From PALSA-610 sp038213435 (lineage in GTDB: Bacteria > Actinomycetota > Acidimicrobiia > IMCC26256 > PALSA-610): a stretch of DNA of 64,000 bases. Below the pieces are notes generated by a model. The model did no database searches. It was not told where the DNA came from and saw only the letters and a list, made by a program, of their open reading frames with translations. Shown here piece after piece: positions 1 through 8,316 of the stretch (its first letter is position 1; every line of letters begins with the position of its first letter). The stretch is from positions 1 through 64,000 of the forward strand of contig JBBQTI010000018.1 of the NCBI GenBank assembly GCA_038213435.1, read 5' to 3'. Position numbers and translations under genes: made by a program.

Positions 1-1
1 C

Positions 2-1747
2 GGCAACGAGGGCTTCGTGCTCACCGGACCGACGGCCGGGTCGAGTCCACCGGCCGACCTCGGGATGGTGGTCGCGCGTCTTGACGTCCAGTCCGACGGG
101 ACACTCCGAGCGAAAGACTTCTTCGCGCCCCGGAATGCGCCGTCCGATTCCGCGAAGAACCTCGATCTCAGCTCCGGCGGCCCCGTCGGCCTCCCCAACG
201 CGTACTTCGGGACCGCGCAGATCCCCCATCTCATGTTCGAGCACGGCAAGGACGGCTACGCGTACCTCCTGAACCGCGACAACCTCGGCGGCTACCGCCA
301 AGGCGTGGGCGGCACCGACGCGGTCGTCGCACGCCTCGGCCGGTTCGGCGGCGTATGGGGCAAGGCCGGCGTATGGCCCGGGCAAGGCGGCTACCTCTAT
401 GTCGTCACCGGCAACCCCACCGGCGGCACCGATTGGGTCAGCAGCGGCAACCTGCTCGTGTACAAATACGGCCTCGACAGCAACGGAAAGCCGACGATCA
501 CCCTCGCGGCCACCAGCAGCGACCCGTTCCCCTTCGGTTCGGGCTCCCCGGTCGTCACGTCGAACGGGACAACATCGGGGTCCGCGCTCGTGTGGACGAT
601 CTGGAGATCGAACCAGCCGGCCACCAAACCCTCGGAACTGCGCGCCTATGACCCGATTCCGGTAGGCGGACAACCGGTCCTGCACTGGAGTGCTCCCATC
701 GGGACCGCAACGAAGTTCTCCGTCCCGACCGTCGACTCCAACCGCGTCTACGTCGCCACCAACAACGGCTTTGTCACCGCGTTCGCCGCGTGTGGGGGCT
801 CGACCGGTCGACCGTGCACCGTCGACGACTCGCCGCCGAAGACTGCGATCTTCTATCCAGCCGCCGGCGCGACCCTGTCCGCCAACAGCGTCCTGGCCGC
901 GTCCGCATCCGACAACGTCGGCGTCACCGCAGTCGAGTTCCACGCCACCGACGCGGCCTTGAACGATCGCGTGCTCGGCGCAGCCACCCAAACGAACTAC
1001 GGCTGGGTCCTCAGCTGGGACACCACCACCCTCGCCAACGGCTCCTACACGCTCACCAGCGTGGCCCATGACGCGGCCGGCAACACCACCACCAGCAACC
1101 CGATCTCCGTGGCAATCCAAAACCCCGCAACCGCGTCGGTCCAAAAGACGACTGTGCCTGCCAGCACCGCGGGCAGCTACCCAACCTTCACCTACGACCT
1201 GTCGCAGAACGGCACTGTCATCGAGACCGCGTCGACCGACACGAACGGCCATCTCAACTTCACGACCCAGCTCGGCCAGGGCACCTACACCATCAGCGAA
1301 CATTCGCAAATCGGCTGGGACGAAACCGACGTCAACGTGAACGGCGGCGCGTCGCAGGGCACCGCTGCGTGCACGTTCACATATCCCGACAACGCCGTCC
1401 ACAACTTCGTGTGCAACTTCACCAACACGGCACGTGGCTCACTGCAGGTGACCAAGACCGTCAACTGGAACGGGATCACGCCCGACACGACCGCGAGGAC
1501 CCAGATCTGCATCACCGGCCCGTCCTATCCCGCACCGACCGCCGCCAATGGTGGCTGCCAGTCGACCGGCTACAACGGTGGCACACTCACCTGGAACAAC
1601 CTGCTGCAAGGCAGCTATACCGTCAACGAAACCGACCCAGGCTCGTCGTGGACCGTGAGCGGCGGCAATGGCAGCACCGTCAGCGTGTCGCCCGGCCTGA
1701 CGACCACCTCACCCGGCATCACCAACACCCGCATGCTCGGGTCGTAG
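2..1747 (+). CDS. Secreted quinoprotein-like beta-propeller protein with Ig-like and prealbumin-like repeats (5' end outside window)
   Basis: The frame is open from base 2, with no stop before the first in-window GTG at 17, so the true start lies upstream. The first 265 visible residues resemble a PQQ-type beta-propeller, with repeated strands such as GGYLYVVTGNPTGG and DSNRVYVATNNGFVTAF. A Gly/Asp-rich Ig-like module follows at about residues 275-370 (DNVGVTAVEF, NGSYTLTSVAHDAAGN). Two or more modules resembling SpaA/prealbumin surface repeats complete the protein (GTYTISEHSQIGWDE, GSYTVNETDPGSSW). There is no LPXTG motif or C-terminal membrane helix, so it is probably released or held by another part of the missing N-terminus. 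It converges on the glycosyltransferase gene. The enzymatic or adhesive role is not evident; an extracellular location is inferred from domain types. Confidence 0.75.
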   Translation, partial: GNEGFVLTGPTAGSSPPADLGMVVARLDVQSDGTLRAKDFFAPRNAPSDSAKNLDLSSGGPVGLPNAYFGTAQIPHLMFEHGKDGYAYLLNRDNLGGYRQGVGGTDAVVARLGRFGGVWGKAGVWPGQGGYLYVVTGNPTGGTDWVSSGNLLVYKYGLDSNGKPTITLAATSSDPFPFGSGSPVVTSNGTTSGSALVWTIWRSNQPATKPSELRAYDPIPVGGQPVLHWSAPIGTATKFSVPTVDSNRVYVATNNGFVTAFAACGGSTGRPCTVDDSPPKTAIFYPAAGATLSANSVLAASASDNVGVTAVEFHATDAALNDRVLGAATQTNYGWVLSWDTTTLANGSYTLTSVAHDAAGNTTTSNPISVAIQNPATASVQKTTVPASTAGSYPTFTYDLSQNGTVIETASTDTNGHLNFTTQLGQGTYTISEHSQIGWDETDVNVNGGASQGTAACTFTYPDNAVHNFVCNFTNTARGSLQVTKTVNWNGITPDTTARTQICITGPSYPAPTAANGGCQSTGYNGGTLTWNNLLQGSYTVNETDPGSSWTVSGGNGSTVSVSPGLTTTSPGITNTRMLGS

Positions 1748-1778
1748 TCGACGAATCCGGCCGCGATTCCCGCACCTG

Positions 1779-2768
1779 TCACGGAGACGCTGCGGGAGGA
1801 CCGGTTCGATAGGGCTCGAGCCAGCGCGCGACCGAGAGCCGTTCGGCGCGCGGCATCCGGTAGCGGTGCCAACGATCACGCAGGCCGACCGAGCTCGGCC
1901 ACACGAGCGCCGCCAATGCCGCGGTCCACGTGCGGAGCCGCCGGTTGTCGAGCGCGACGCGCGCGTAACCCTTCGCCGCGCGTCGGCGCGCTCCCGCCCG
2001 CTGGTCGCGGTCGGCCACGTAGGCGACCCACGCCACCTCGTTGACGTCCACCCCTCGCCGTCGTCGCTCCCCGTGATAGCGGTCGAGCAGGAGGGCGCGC
2101 TCACCGACGACGCGAGTCAAGTCGGCCGACATTCCGCCCGCGTGAACGGTGTACGCGGCCATCGCATTTTCAACCGGCGCCAACGGCGACGCCAGCGCCA
2201 AGCGAACCCACAGATCCCAGTCGGCGAGGACCGAGAGTCCTTCGTCGAAGCCGCCGACGTCGATGAGGAGCTGCCGCCGCGCCATCACCGTCGAGGCGCC
2301 TCCCGGTATCGGGTTGGCCGCAAGGAGGGACTCGGCGACGTCGTTGCTCTGTGGGGAGCGCTGCCAATCGAGGAGGCGCAGGTCGGCATCGACGACAACC
2401 GCGCTGGTGCAGGTCCACGAGGCACCCGGGACCAGTGTCAGCGCGCGCATCTGGCGGGAGATCTTGTCCGGTGCCCACAGGTCGTCGTCGTCCACGAACG
2501 CCACCCACGCACCCGTCGCCGCCGCGAGCCCCCGGTTGCGCGCCGCCGACACGCCCTCGCACCGATCGTGGCGGAGCGATCGCACCCGGGTGTCTGATAT
2601 CGCCGCCAAGTACTCGGCAGTGCCGTCCCCGGAGCCGTCGTCGACAACGAGAAGTTCGATCTCGGGATAGGACTGACGCAGGACGCTGGAGACGGTCCGC
2701 GCGAGGTAGTCAACCCGGTTCCGTGTCGGCACGACGACGGACACGAGGTCGGCTACACGATCGTCCAC
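1779..2768 (-). CDS. Family 2 glycosyltransferase (GT-A fold)
   Basis: This 329-residue protein begins with the standard GT2 strand VSVVVPTRNR and the nucleotide-binding VDDGSGDGTAEYL. It carries an Asp-rich metal-binding stretch AFVDDDDLW and the acceptor-side ADWDLWVRLA, so it should transfer a sugar from a nucleotide-activated donor. I chose the GTG at 2768 because a longer frame to 2834 would add a basic, non-homologous tail overlapping the ABC ATPase by 82 bases; 2768 gives a 16-base overlap. It is the last gene of the Wzm-Wzt-glycosyltransferase unit on the minus strand, which suggests it builds or modifies the exported surface polysaccharide. Donor and acceptor cannot be read from the sequence. 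Confidence 0.88.
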   Translation of the reverse strand: MDDRVADLVSVVVPTRNRVDYLARTVSSVLRQSYPEIELLVVDDGSGDGTAEYLAAISDTRVRSLRHDRCEGVSAARNRGLAAATGAWVAFVDDDDLWAPDKISRQMRALTLVPGASWTCTSAVVVDADLRLLDWQRSPQSNDVAESLLAANPIPGGASTVMARRQLLIDVGGFDEGLSVLADWDLWVRLALASPLAPVENAMAAYTVHAGGMSADLTRVVGERALLLDRYHGERRRRGVDVNEVAWVAYVADRDQRAGARRRAAKGYARVALDNRRLRTWTAALAALVWPSSVGLRDRWHRYRMPRAERLSVARWLEPYRTGPPAASP

Positions 2769-3928
2769 TGCCTCGGTGGCGCGAGGAGGCCGGTTGCGGG
2801 CTGCCCCCGCACCTCGAACGCGAGTGCTTTCCACAACATCGCATACGGGCGTTCCCAGTTCGACTCGTAGATCCCGACATCGAGGAAGTAACGGCCGCCG
2901 GCGAGATCGAGACGGTCGAGGTGGAGGCGGATCGTTCCGTTCGCAGGTAGCCGCCCCACGAACTCACCGTCGCCCTCGGTGCTCAGATTGAGGAAGTGGT
3001 TGCCGGTGGCCGCGTCATGCGCGTGTACCCCGATGACCGCATCAGGAACATCCTCGTGCACGGTGAAGTCGATCTCGACGGTGACCGGATCACCGGAGCG
3101 CAGGGTGCCGACCGCGCTGCCTCGGGTTCCGACGAGTCGCACGTCGGTGATCTCCACCTCGCCCGAACCGAGGCGCGCCCCCCCTTCAGCCAGCAGCTCG
3201 GGCGGGGGGACCGCCTCGAGCATCGCGTTCGCGTAGCGCTCGAGCACGCCCTGGGTCTCACCGATGACGCGCACGTGACCCTCGGCCAACCAGATCGTGC
3301 GGGAGCACAGGCGCGCGATGTGGCTCGGTTCGTGCGACGTGAGCAATACGGTGACGCCGCTCTCCGAGATCGACTTCAAGTGGTTCAGGCACTTCTCACG
3401 AAACCGGAGATCTCCCACCGCGAGCACTTCGTCGATGAGCAGGATGCGCGCGTGCACGTGCACCGCGATCGCGAACGCCAGGCGCAATTTCATCCCGTCG
3501 CTGAACGTTCGTAGCGGCTGGTCCATCTTGTCGCCGAGCTCGGCGAACTCGGCGATTGCCGGCAACCTCGCCACTGCGTCGCGGCGGCTCATCCCGGCGA
3601 GGATCGTCCCGGTCAGCGCGTTCTCGGTACCCGAGAGCAACGGCTCCATCACGCCGCCCAGGGTCAATATCCCCGTGACCCCGGACGCGACGCGCACGGA
3701 GCCCGCGGTGGGTCTGGTGAGTCCCGCGATGATGCGCAGAAGGGTCGACTTGCCGCTCCCGTTGCTACCGACGATCCCGATCGCCTCGCCTGCCCTCACC
3801 GCGAGGCTGACATCGCGCAACGCCCACTTCTCGACGCGACCCCGCTCCAGCGAGAGCAGGCGGCGACCCGCGCCCGTGAAGTCCACTCGGAACCGCTTGT
3901 GAACGTGGTCGAGAACGACGACGTTCAC
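2753..3928 (-). CDS. wzt: Polysaccharide ABC exporter ATP-binding protein, Wzt type
   Basis: The 391-residue protein has an N-terminal ABC ATPase with Walker A GSNGSGKST (residues 54-62), signature FSDGMKLRLAFA, Walker B ARILLIDE and H-loop LLTSHEP. From about residue 250 it carries a beta-rich C-terminal domain typical of Wzt proteins, which recognises the end of the glycan to be exported. It would power translocation of an O-antigen-like or teichoic-acid-like polymer through the Wzm permease encoded just upstream. Its GTG start overlaps the Wzm stop (GTGA), which implies translational coupling. Family assignment is firm; the exported polymer is unknown. Confidence 0.9.
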   Translation of the reverse strand: MNVVVLDHVHKRFRVDFTGAGRRLLSLERGRVEKWALRDVSLAVRAGEAIGIVGSNGSGKSTLLRIIAGLTRPTAGSVRVASGVTGILTLGGVMEPLLSGTENALTGTILAGMSRRDAVARLPAIAEFAELGDKMDQPLRTFSDGMKLRLAFAIAVHVHARILLIDEVLAVGDLRFREKCLNHLKSISESGVTVLLTSHEPSHIARLCSRTIWLAEGHVRVIGETQGVLERYANAMLEAVPPPELLAEGGARLGSGEVEITDVRLVGTRGSAVGTLRSGDPVTVEIDFTVHEDVPDAVIGVHAHDAATGNHFLNLSTEGDGEFVGRLPANGTIRLHLDRLDLAGGRYFLDVGIYESNWERPYAMLWKALAFEVRGQPATGLLAPPRQWTIV

Positions 3929-4761
3929 AGCTGGTCGACGAACGTGGCGCTCGCCCGACGGTAGATCGCGTAGCCCCCGGCGAACATCGCGACCGAGAAC
4001 AGCGCGACAACGACAAGCGGGAAAACATCCGGCACGCGGTGGTAGATGAGGATGTCGCGGTATGCGCCGAGCAGGCGGGCCACGGGGTTGTAGTCGGAGA
4101 AGAACGTGAGGGTACCCGGGAGGAGCTTCCGGGAGTAGAAGACCGGGGTGACGTAGAAGCCGAGCAGCAGGACGAGACCGGTAAAAATCTGGACGTCACG
4201 CAGGTACACGTTGGCGCTGCACAGCGCCATACCGATGCCGAGGATCAGGAGCAGCTCGATAGCCATGAGCACCGGCAACCAGAGGGCGGACGGAGCGATG
4301 CCACCACTGAAGAGCAGGAACACGGCGATGATCGGGAGGGCGGCAACGAAGTCGAGCATGTCGGTGAGCACGCTCACGACCGGCGCCGCGGCGCGAGGTA
4401 CCCCGGGCCGGAGCAGCAAATCGGCGCGGAGGAGCACGCTGGTCGTGGCCGACATCAGTCCCGATGCGAACCACGTCCACGCGACGATGCCGATGAAAAG
4501 GAACGCCGGGTATCTCGGGATGTTGCCCACGTGGATGACCTTGGTGAACACGTAGGCGAACACGGCGAAGCGCAGTAGTGGCTGTCCGACCGACCAGAGC
4601 CACCCGATGAACGCGCGGCGGTAGCGAAGGCGGAACTCGCGAGAGACGAGATGGAGTACGAGGTCGACGCTGTACCGGGCGCGGCGGTAACGGCTGCGCG
4701 GGTACTCGTGACGGCGGCGGCGAGCGCGGCGCTGGTGAACGCGGCGTCGGGACGGCACCAT
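3925..4761 (-). CDS. wzm: Polysaccharide ABC exporter permease, Wzm type
   Basis: This ABC-2 type permease of about 278 residues has six predicted membrane segments, including FAVFAYVFTKVIHVGNIPRY, AALPIIAVFLLFSGG, IELLLILGIGMALCSANVY and VVVALFSVAMFAGGYAIY. The conserved cytoplasmic motif VNVYLRD-like SANVYLRDVQIF and the short FSDYNPVARLLGAYRDIL loop match the Wzm family. I placed the start at ATG 4761, just before the basic N-terminus. The same frame is open back to 4899, into the BlaI reading frame, so the N-terminus is uncertain. It forms a pair with the overlapping Wzt ATPase downstream. Confidence 0.85.
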   Translation of the reverse strand: MVPSRRRVHQRRARRRRHEYPRSRYRRARYSVDLVLHLVSREFRLRYRRAFIGWLWSVGQPLLRFAVFAYVFTKVIHVGNIPRYPAFLFIGIVAWTWFASGLMSATTSVLLRADLLLRPGVPRAAAPVVSVLTDMLDFVAALPIIAVFLLFSGGIAPSALWLPVLMAIELLLILGIGMALCSANVYLRDVQIFTGLVLLLGFYVTPVFYSRKLLPGTLTFFSDYNPVARLLGAYRDILIYHRVPDVFPLVVVALFSVAMFAGGYAIYRRASATFVDQL

Positions 4762-5086
4762 CACCACCGGTGTGGCGCCGTTCGTGCTTCGTGGCCGGCG
4801 CGCGAACCGTTCGGCGCGGTCGTCGGGACTCCAGTGATGCGCGCATACGCTTCGCGGTGAGCTCCGCCTCGGAAAACTCCGGCTCATAGGCGAACGCACG
4901 TCCGGAGCGCTGCCGACGCACCAGGCCCTTCTGCCACAGACGCGTCAAGACCGTCATGATCGTGGTGTACGCGAGGTCTTCGCCGAGCTCCTCGAGCACC
5001 TCGGCCGGGGTCGCCGGTCTGCCGAACGCCCAGAGCTGCAACAGCACCTCTTGCTCGAGCGCGCCGGTCGCCCTTCGCTCGTCCAC
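4761..5086 (-). CDS. BlaI/MecI-family transcriptional repressor, 3' end disturbed
   Basis: The GTG start at 5086 follows a strong Shine-Dalgarno AGGAGG. The first 87 residues are a typical penicillinase-repressor winged helix: LEQEVLLQLWAF, TPAEVLEELGEDLAYTT, IMTVLTRLWQKGLVRR, GRAFAYEP, then the start of the dimerisation helix SEAELTAKRMRASLES. After base 4828 the homologous frame is lost: the initial frame runs on without stop to 4196 inside wzm. One neighbouring frame reads SPDDRAERFA but merges with wzm. The other ends in TGA at 4761-4763, overlapping the wzm ATG. The end given here is therefore an estimate. The protein would bind the palindrome at 5270-5286 and repress itself and the divergent NlpC/P60 gene. 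No BlaR1-like sensor protease is visible. Confidence 0.7.
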
Positions 5087-5269
5087 AGCGCCTCCTCTCG
5101 GTGAGCCAGCGAAGGAGCTCGCCTTGGATTCCCCGCCCCACGCCGCGGAAAAGGCGACGCTAATGCAGCAATTCCCTTGGGGCTGGAGCAAAACCGCGGC
5201 CGAGGATGGGTCTGCCTGCGCGCGATTGGCCACGCTGCGCGAGTAGGCCGCGTGGGGATTCGACCGAAG

Positions 5270-5286
5270 TACGACGCAGCGTCGTA
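5270..5286. promoter_or_regulatory. Probable BlaI-family operator, perfect dyad
   Basis: TACGACGCAGCGTCGTA is a perfect inverted repeat (TACGACG, 3-base spacer, CGTCGTA) in the gap between the divergent BlaI-type repressor and NlpC/P60 genes. TAC...GTA dyads of this size are typical of the BlaI/MecI/CopY family. A single site could control both genes. Binding is inferred. Confidence 0.65.
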
Positions 5287-5294
5287 GTATCGAA

Positions 5295-5322
5295 CGGATG
5301 CCGATCGAATGATCGGCATCCG
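5295..5322 (+). promoter_or_regulatory. Perfect 12-bp stem / 4-base loop hairpin in NlpC/P60 leader
   Basis: CGGATGCCGATC (5295-5306) pairs exactly with GATCGGCATCCG (5311-5322) around the loop GAAT. It lies 51 bases before the ATG of the NlpC/P60 gene and next to the BlaI-type dyad. It could be a second protein site or an RNA stem in the 5' leader. No U-tract follows, so it is not a standard terminator. I could not match it to the ydaO c-di-AMP riboswitch that often precedes such hydrolases. Confidence 0.5.
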
Positions 5323-5373
5323 CGCGAACCGCGCTCCGCAAGGACCCACCGACCGCAAAGTCAGGAAGTCCCC

Positions 5374-6546
5374 ATGAAGCACCGTTTCGCACGCTTCGCG
5401 GTTGGCGGGATGTGCCTCGCCGTTCTCGCCGGCGGCCTGGTCCCTGAGATCGCGTCGGCTTCGACGATCGGCGACAAGAAGGCGCAGGCTCGGAAGCTTC
5501 AACAGGAGATCGACGCGAACGGCGAGAAGATCTCCATGCTGGCCGAACGTTACGACGCCGTGAAGATTGACTTCGATGCGGCGACGGCCAACATTGTCGT
5601 GGTGCAGGCCCGCACGATCGCCGCACAAGCTGACACCGATCGCATCGCATCGACGGTTGGCCAGCGCGCCGCCGCGATCTACATGAACGCGGGCATCCGG
5701 ACACCACTCGACGCCATCAACGTCTCGAGCGTGACCGAGGCCGCTGGTCGCGCGCACTACGCGGCCGCGACCGCCGATCGCGACACGCAGCTGCTCGATC
5801 GGCTGGCCGCGTCCCGCCAGGATCTCCAGGCCACCCACCGCGAGCTCGAGTCCGCGCGCAAGAGCGCCCAAACTCGGATTGACGCCATCGAGGCCAGCCG
5901 TCGTGACGTCGAGGCCGCCAACGGAGCGCAAGCGCGGCTTCTGTCGCAGGTGAAGGGCGAGATCGCAACACTGATCAAACAAGAAGAGGCACGCAGGGCG
6001 GCGGCCGAGAAAGCGCGCAGCGACGCCCAAGCCGCTCGTCTGCATCTCCTCGCGACACGCGCCGCGACGCGCACCGCGACGGCCCCGTCGACCGGCTCAG
6101 CCGTGACAGGCCGGACATCAGGATCACAATCGCAGCCAAGCCGCACGCCAGGAGTCGACCCCGCCAATCTCACTATTCCCGACGTCCCGGCGCCATCTCC
6201 AGGGGCAGCAGCCGCCGTGGCCTACGCGAAAGCCCAACTCGGCAAGCCGTACCGGTACGCCGGCGTCGGGCCCGACTCCTACGACTGTTCGGGCCTCACG
6301 ATGATGGCTTGGGCGCAAGGTGGCGTCTCGATGCCCCACGGATCGATCGCGCAGGGCAACATGTTCCCGCGCGTGCCCGACAACGCGCTCGCACCCGGTG
6401 ATCTCGTCATCTACTACCCCGACCACCACCACGTCGGCATGTACGTCGGCAACGGCATGACCATCTCCGCCACCCACACCGGCGATTTCGTCAGGCTGCA
6501 ACCAGTGTTCCGAACCGGATTCCAGTTCGCGGTGAGACCCGGCTGA
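5374..6546 (+). CDS. Secreted coiled-coil NlpC/P60 peptidoglycan endopeptidase
   Basis: The 390-residue protein starts at ATG 5374 with AGGAAG upstream. A signal peptide (GMCLAVLAGGLVPEIASA) is followed by a long coiled coil (about residues 30-235), a Ser/Thr/Pro linker and a C-terminal NlpC/P60 domain (about 275-390). The catalytic Cys305 lies in YDCSGLTM, and His353 in HHHVGMYVG. A third polar residue is likely His in SATHTGDF. It should cleave stem peptides of peptidoglycan during growth or division, like RipA-type hydrolases of actinobacteria, with the coiled coil possibly holding it inactive. The divergent BlaI-type repressor and shared operator suggest it is induced by cell-wall stress. 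The family is certain; the exact bond cut is inferred. Confidence 0.9.
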   Translation: MKHRFARFAVGGMCLAVLAGGLVPEIASASTIGDKKAQARKLQQEIDANGEKISMLAERYDAVKIDFDAATANIVVVQARTIAAQADTDRIASTVGQRAAAIYMNAGIRTPLDAINVSSVTEAAGRAHYAAATADRDTQLLDRLAASRQDLQATHRELESARKSAQTRIDAIEASRRDVEAANGAQARLLSQVKGEIATLIKQEEARRAAAEKARSDAQAARLHLLATRAATRTATAPSTGSAVTGRTSGSQSQPSRTPGVDPANLTIPDVPAPSPGAAAAVAYAKAQLGKPYRYAGVGPDSYDCSGLTMMAWAQGGVSMPHGSIAQGNMFPRVPDNALAPGDLVIYYPDHHHVGMYVGNGMTISATHTGDFVRLQPVFRTGFQFAVRPG

Positions 6547-6552
6547 TCGCAC

Positions 6553-6570
6553 GATACCCTGGGGGGGTAG
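6553..6570. promoter_or_regulatory. Probable CsoR operator
   Basis: GATACCCTGGGGGGGTAG lies about 20 bases before the CsoR-type gene. It has the ATACCC-G-rich-GGGTA half-sites typical of copper-responsive CsoR operators. This implies autoregulation of the csoR-permease pair, with repression relieved by Cu(I). Confidence 0.6.
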
Positions 6571-6589
6571 GATATCCAGGGGAGAGCGA

Positions 6590-6871
6590 ATGCCGGGCTA
6601 TGCGAAAAAGAAGGTCGACGTGCAGCGCCGATTGCGGCGCATCGAGGGACAAGCACGGGGACTGCAGCGCATGGTCGATGAAGATGCCTACTGCATCGAT
6701 GTCCTCACGCAGATTGCGGCCGCCACGAAGGCCCTCCAGGCCGTTGCCCTCGAGCTGCTCGACGGACACTTGAGCACCTGCGTCGCCGACGCCATCGCGC
6801 ACGGCGGCCCGGGGGCACAAGACAAGATCTCCGAAGCCTCAGCCGCGGTGGCGCGCCTGGTCCGGTCGTGA
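6590..6871 (+). CDS. csoR: CsoR-family metal-sensing repressor
   Basis: This 93-residue all-helical DUF156 protein has the family core DVQRRLRRIEGQARGLQRMV. It keeps the complete Cu(I) ligand set: Cys35 (DAYCIDVL), His60 and Cys64 (DGHLSTCV). The W-X-Y-Z pattern that separates copper sensors from formaldehyde (FrmR) or nickel sensors therefore fits copper. The neighbouring operator supports this. It is followed after 4 bases by the permease gene, with which it is presumably cotranscribed. Copper sensing is inferred from residues; a sulfur-species sensor (CstR-like) is less likely because the His is retained. Confidence 0.85.
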   Translation: MPGYAKKKVDVQRRLRRIEGQARGLQRMVDEDAYCIDVLTQIAAATKALQAVALELLDGHLSTCVADAIAHGGPGAQDKISEASAAVARLVRS

Positions 6872-6875
6872 CGAT

Positions 6876-8216
6876 GTGACGGTGAACGTGGTTGCGTTCA
6901 TCTCGATGGGCGACGTCGGCTCCAGCCTGCGCGAAGCGTTCTTCATGTTCTGGGAGACGCTGTGGGCGTTGATCCTCGGCTTCACGTTGTCGGGGGTGGT
7001 GCAGGCCTTCGTTTCGAAAGACGATTTGCAGCGTGTTCTCGGTGATCACCGGCCGAGGGCGGTCGTGCGGGCGTCGACGTTCGGAATGGTGTCTTCGAGT
7101 TGTTCGTACGCGGCGACCGCGATGGCCAAGTCGCTGTTCCAGAAAGGTGCCGACTTCGTCTCCGCCATGGTTTTCATGTTCGCCTCCACCAACCTTGTCG
7201 TCGAACTCGGTGTCGTGTTGGTCGTGCTCATGGGCTGGCAGTTCGCCGCCGCAGAGTTCGTCGGCGGTCCGATCATGATCGTGCTGCTCGCCTTGACGGG
7301 CGGATTCGTCCTGCGTGGTGCGCTCGTCGCGCAGGCTCGTACCCGGCTGCAGGTCGGCATCGTCGGCGGCCACGATCACCAGGCGATGGTCGGCGTGAGC
7401 GAGGAACGTCAAGCCGAGCTCGAACGCGCACCGTGGAACCGGAAGCTGCGATCGAAAGCCGCGTGGGCCGACTCGGCGAGCTACACCTTCGCCGACATAA
7501 AAATGCTCCGAAAAGAGCTGGTCATCGGCTACCTCGTCGCCGGGTTCCTCACTGTGCTCGTCCCGATGCACATCTGGAGCGACGTGTTCCTCACGGGGCA
7601 CGGGTTTTGGACGAGCGCCGAGAACGTGATCGTCGGCCCGTTCATCGCCGTCATCAGCTTCGTGTGCTCGATCGGCAATGTCCCGATGGCCGCGGCGCTC
7701 TGGCACGGGGGGATCAGCTTCGGTGGAGTGATCAGCTTCATCTTCGCCGATCTCATCGCGCTGCCGCTCGTGCTCATCTACCGCAAGTACTACGGGACCA
7801 GGCTCACCTTGCGGATGTTCGCGTGGTTCTACGTCGTCATGGCCGCCGCCGGCCTCATCGTCGAAGGACTGTTCTCCCTGACCGGCGGGATTCCCAGTTC
7901 GCGGCCGAAGAACATCGTCACCACCCACTTCGCCTGGAACTACACGACATTCCTCAACATCGCGAGCCTTGCCGGATTCGCGGTGCTCTACTGGTTGTAC
8001 CGCAACCGCGACCGACTCGGCGGCGGAGTCGGCTACGCCATCGACCCGGTCTGCGGCATGCAAGTCCAAACCGCGAACGCCCCCGCCCGAACCACCTACG
8101 AGAGACACACCTCGTTCTTCTGCGCCGATCGGTGCCGCGAACGCTTCGAGGCCGAACCCGATCGATACGCACCGAAGTCAGCGTTGACGATCTCCGACCC
8201 CGGGCCGCACGCCTAG
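6876..8216 (+). CDS. DUF318/ArsP-like permease with C-terminal YHS domain
   Basis: The 446-residue protein has about eight membrane helices, including ETLWALILGFTLSGVVQAFV and ISFVCSIGNVPMAAALWHGG. It has the Cys-containing permease motif SSSCSYAATAMAKSLF. A long cytoplasmic loop (about 150-210) splits the two halves. The last 50 residues form a YHS metal-binding domain (IDPVCGMQVQ, HTSFFCADRCRERFEAEPDRY). The family includes ArsP-type exporters of organoarsenicals. Sitting behind a Cu-type CsoR and operator, this one is more likely to export or handle copper or another soft metal, with YHS as a docking site. GTG 6876 is the assumed start; ATG 6906 is an alternative. Substrate is inference. 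Confidence 0.8.
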   Translation: MTVNVVAFISMGDVGSSLREAFFMFWETLWALILGFTLSGVVQAFVSKDDLQRVLGDHRPRAVVRASTFGMVSSSCSYAATAMAKSLFQKGADFVSAMVFMFASTNLVVELGVVLVVLMGWQFAAAEFVGGPIMIVLLALTGGFVLRGALVAQARTRLQVGIVGGHDHQAMVGVSEERQAELERAPWNRKLRSKAAWADSASYTFADIKMLRKELVIGYLVAGFLTVLVPMHIWSDVFLTGHGFWTSAENVIVGPFIAVISFVCSIGNVPMAAALWHGGISFGGVISFIFADLIALPLVLIYRKYYGTRLTLRMFAWFYVVMAAAGLIVEGLFSLTGGIPSSRPKNIVTTHFAWNYTTFLNIASLAGFAVLYWLYRNRDRLGGGVGYAIDPVCGMQVQTANAPARTTYERHTSFFCADRCRERFEAEPDRYAPKSALTISDPGPHA

Positions 8217-8316
8217 CCTCACCGCCGCCCGTGCTACTCGGCCGGTGACAGCAACCGCCAACCCGCTCTCTCTTGCGCCGAGCTCGCGCGCGCGATCGAG
8301 AAGAAGCGCGTTCATG

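Noticed and set aside
5290..5373. Possible ydaO-type c-di-AMP riboswitch before the NlpC/P60 gene
   Set aside because: Such hydrolases often have it, but I could not find the conserved ydaO core sequences; only a simple hairpin is visible.
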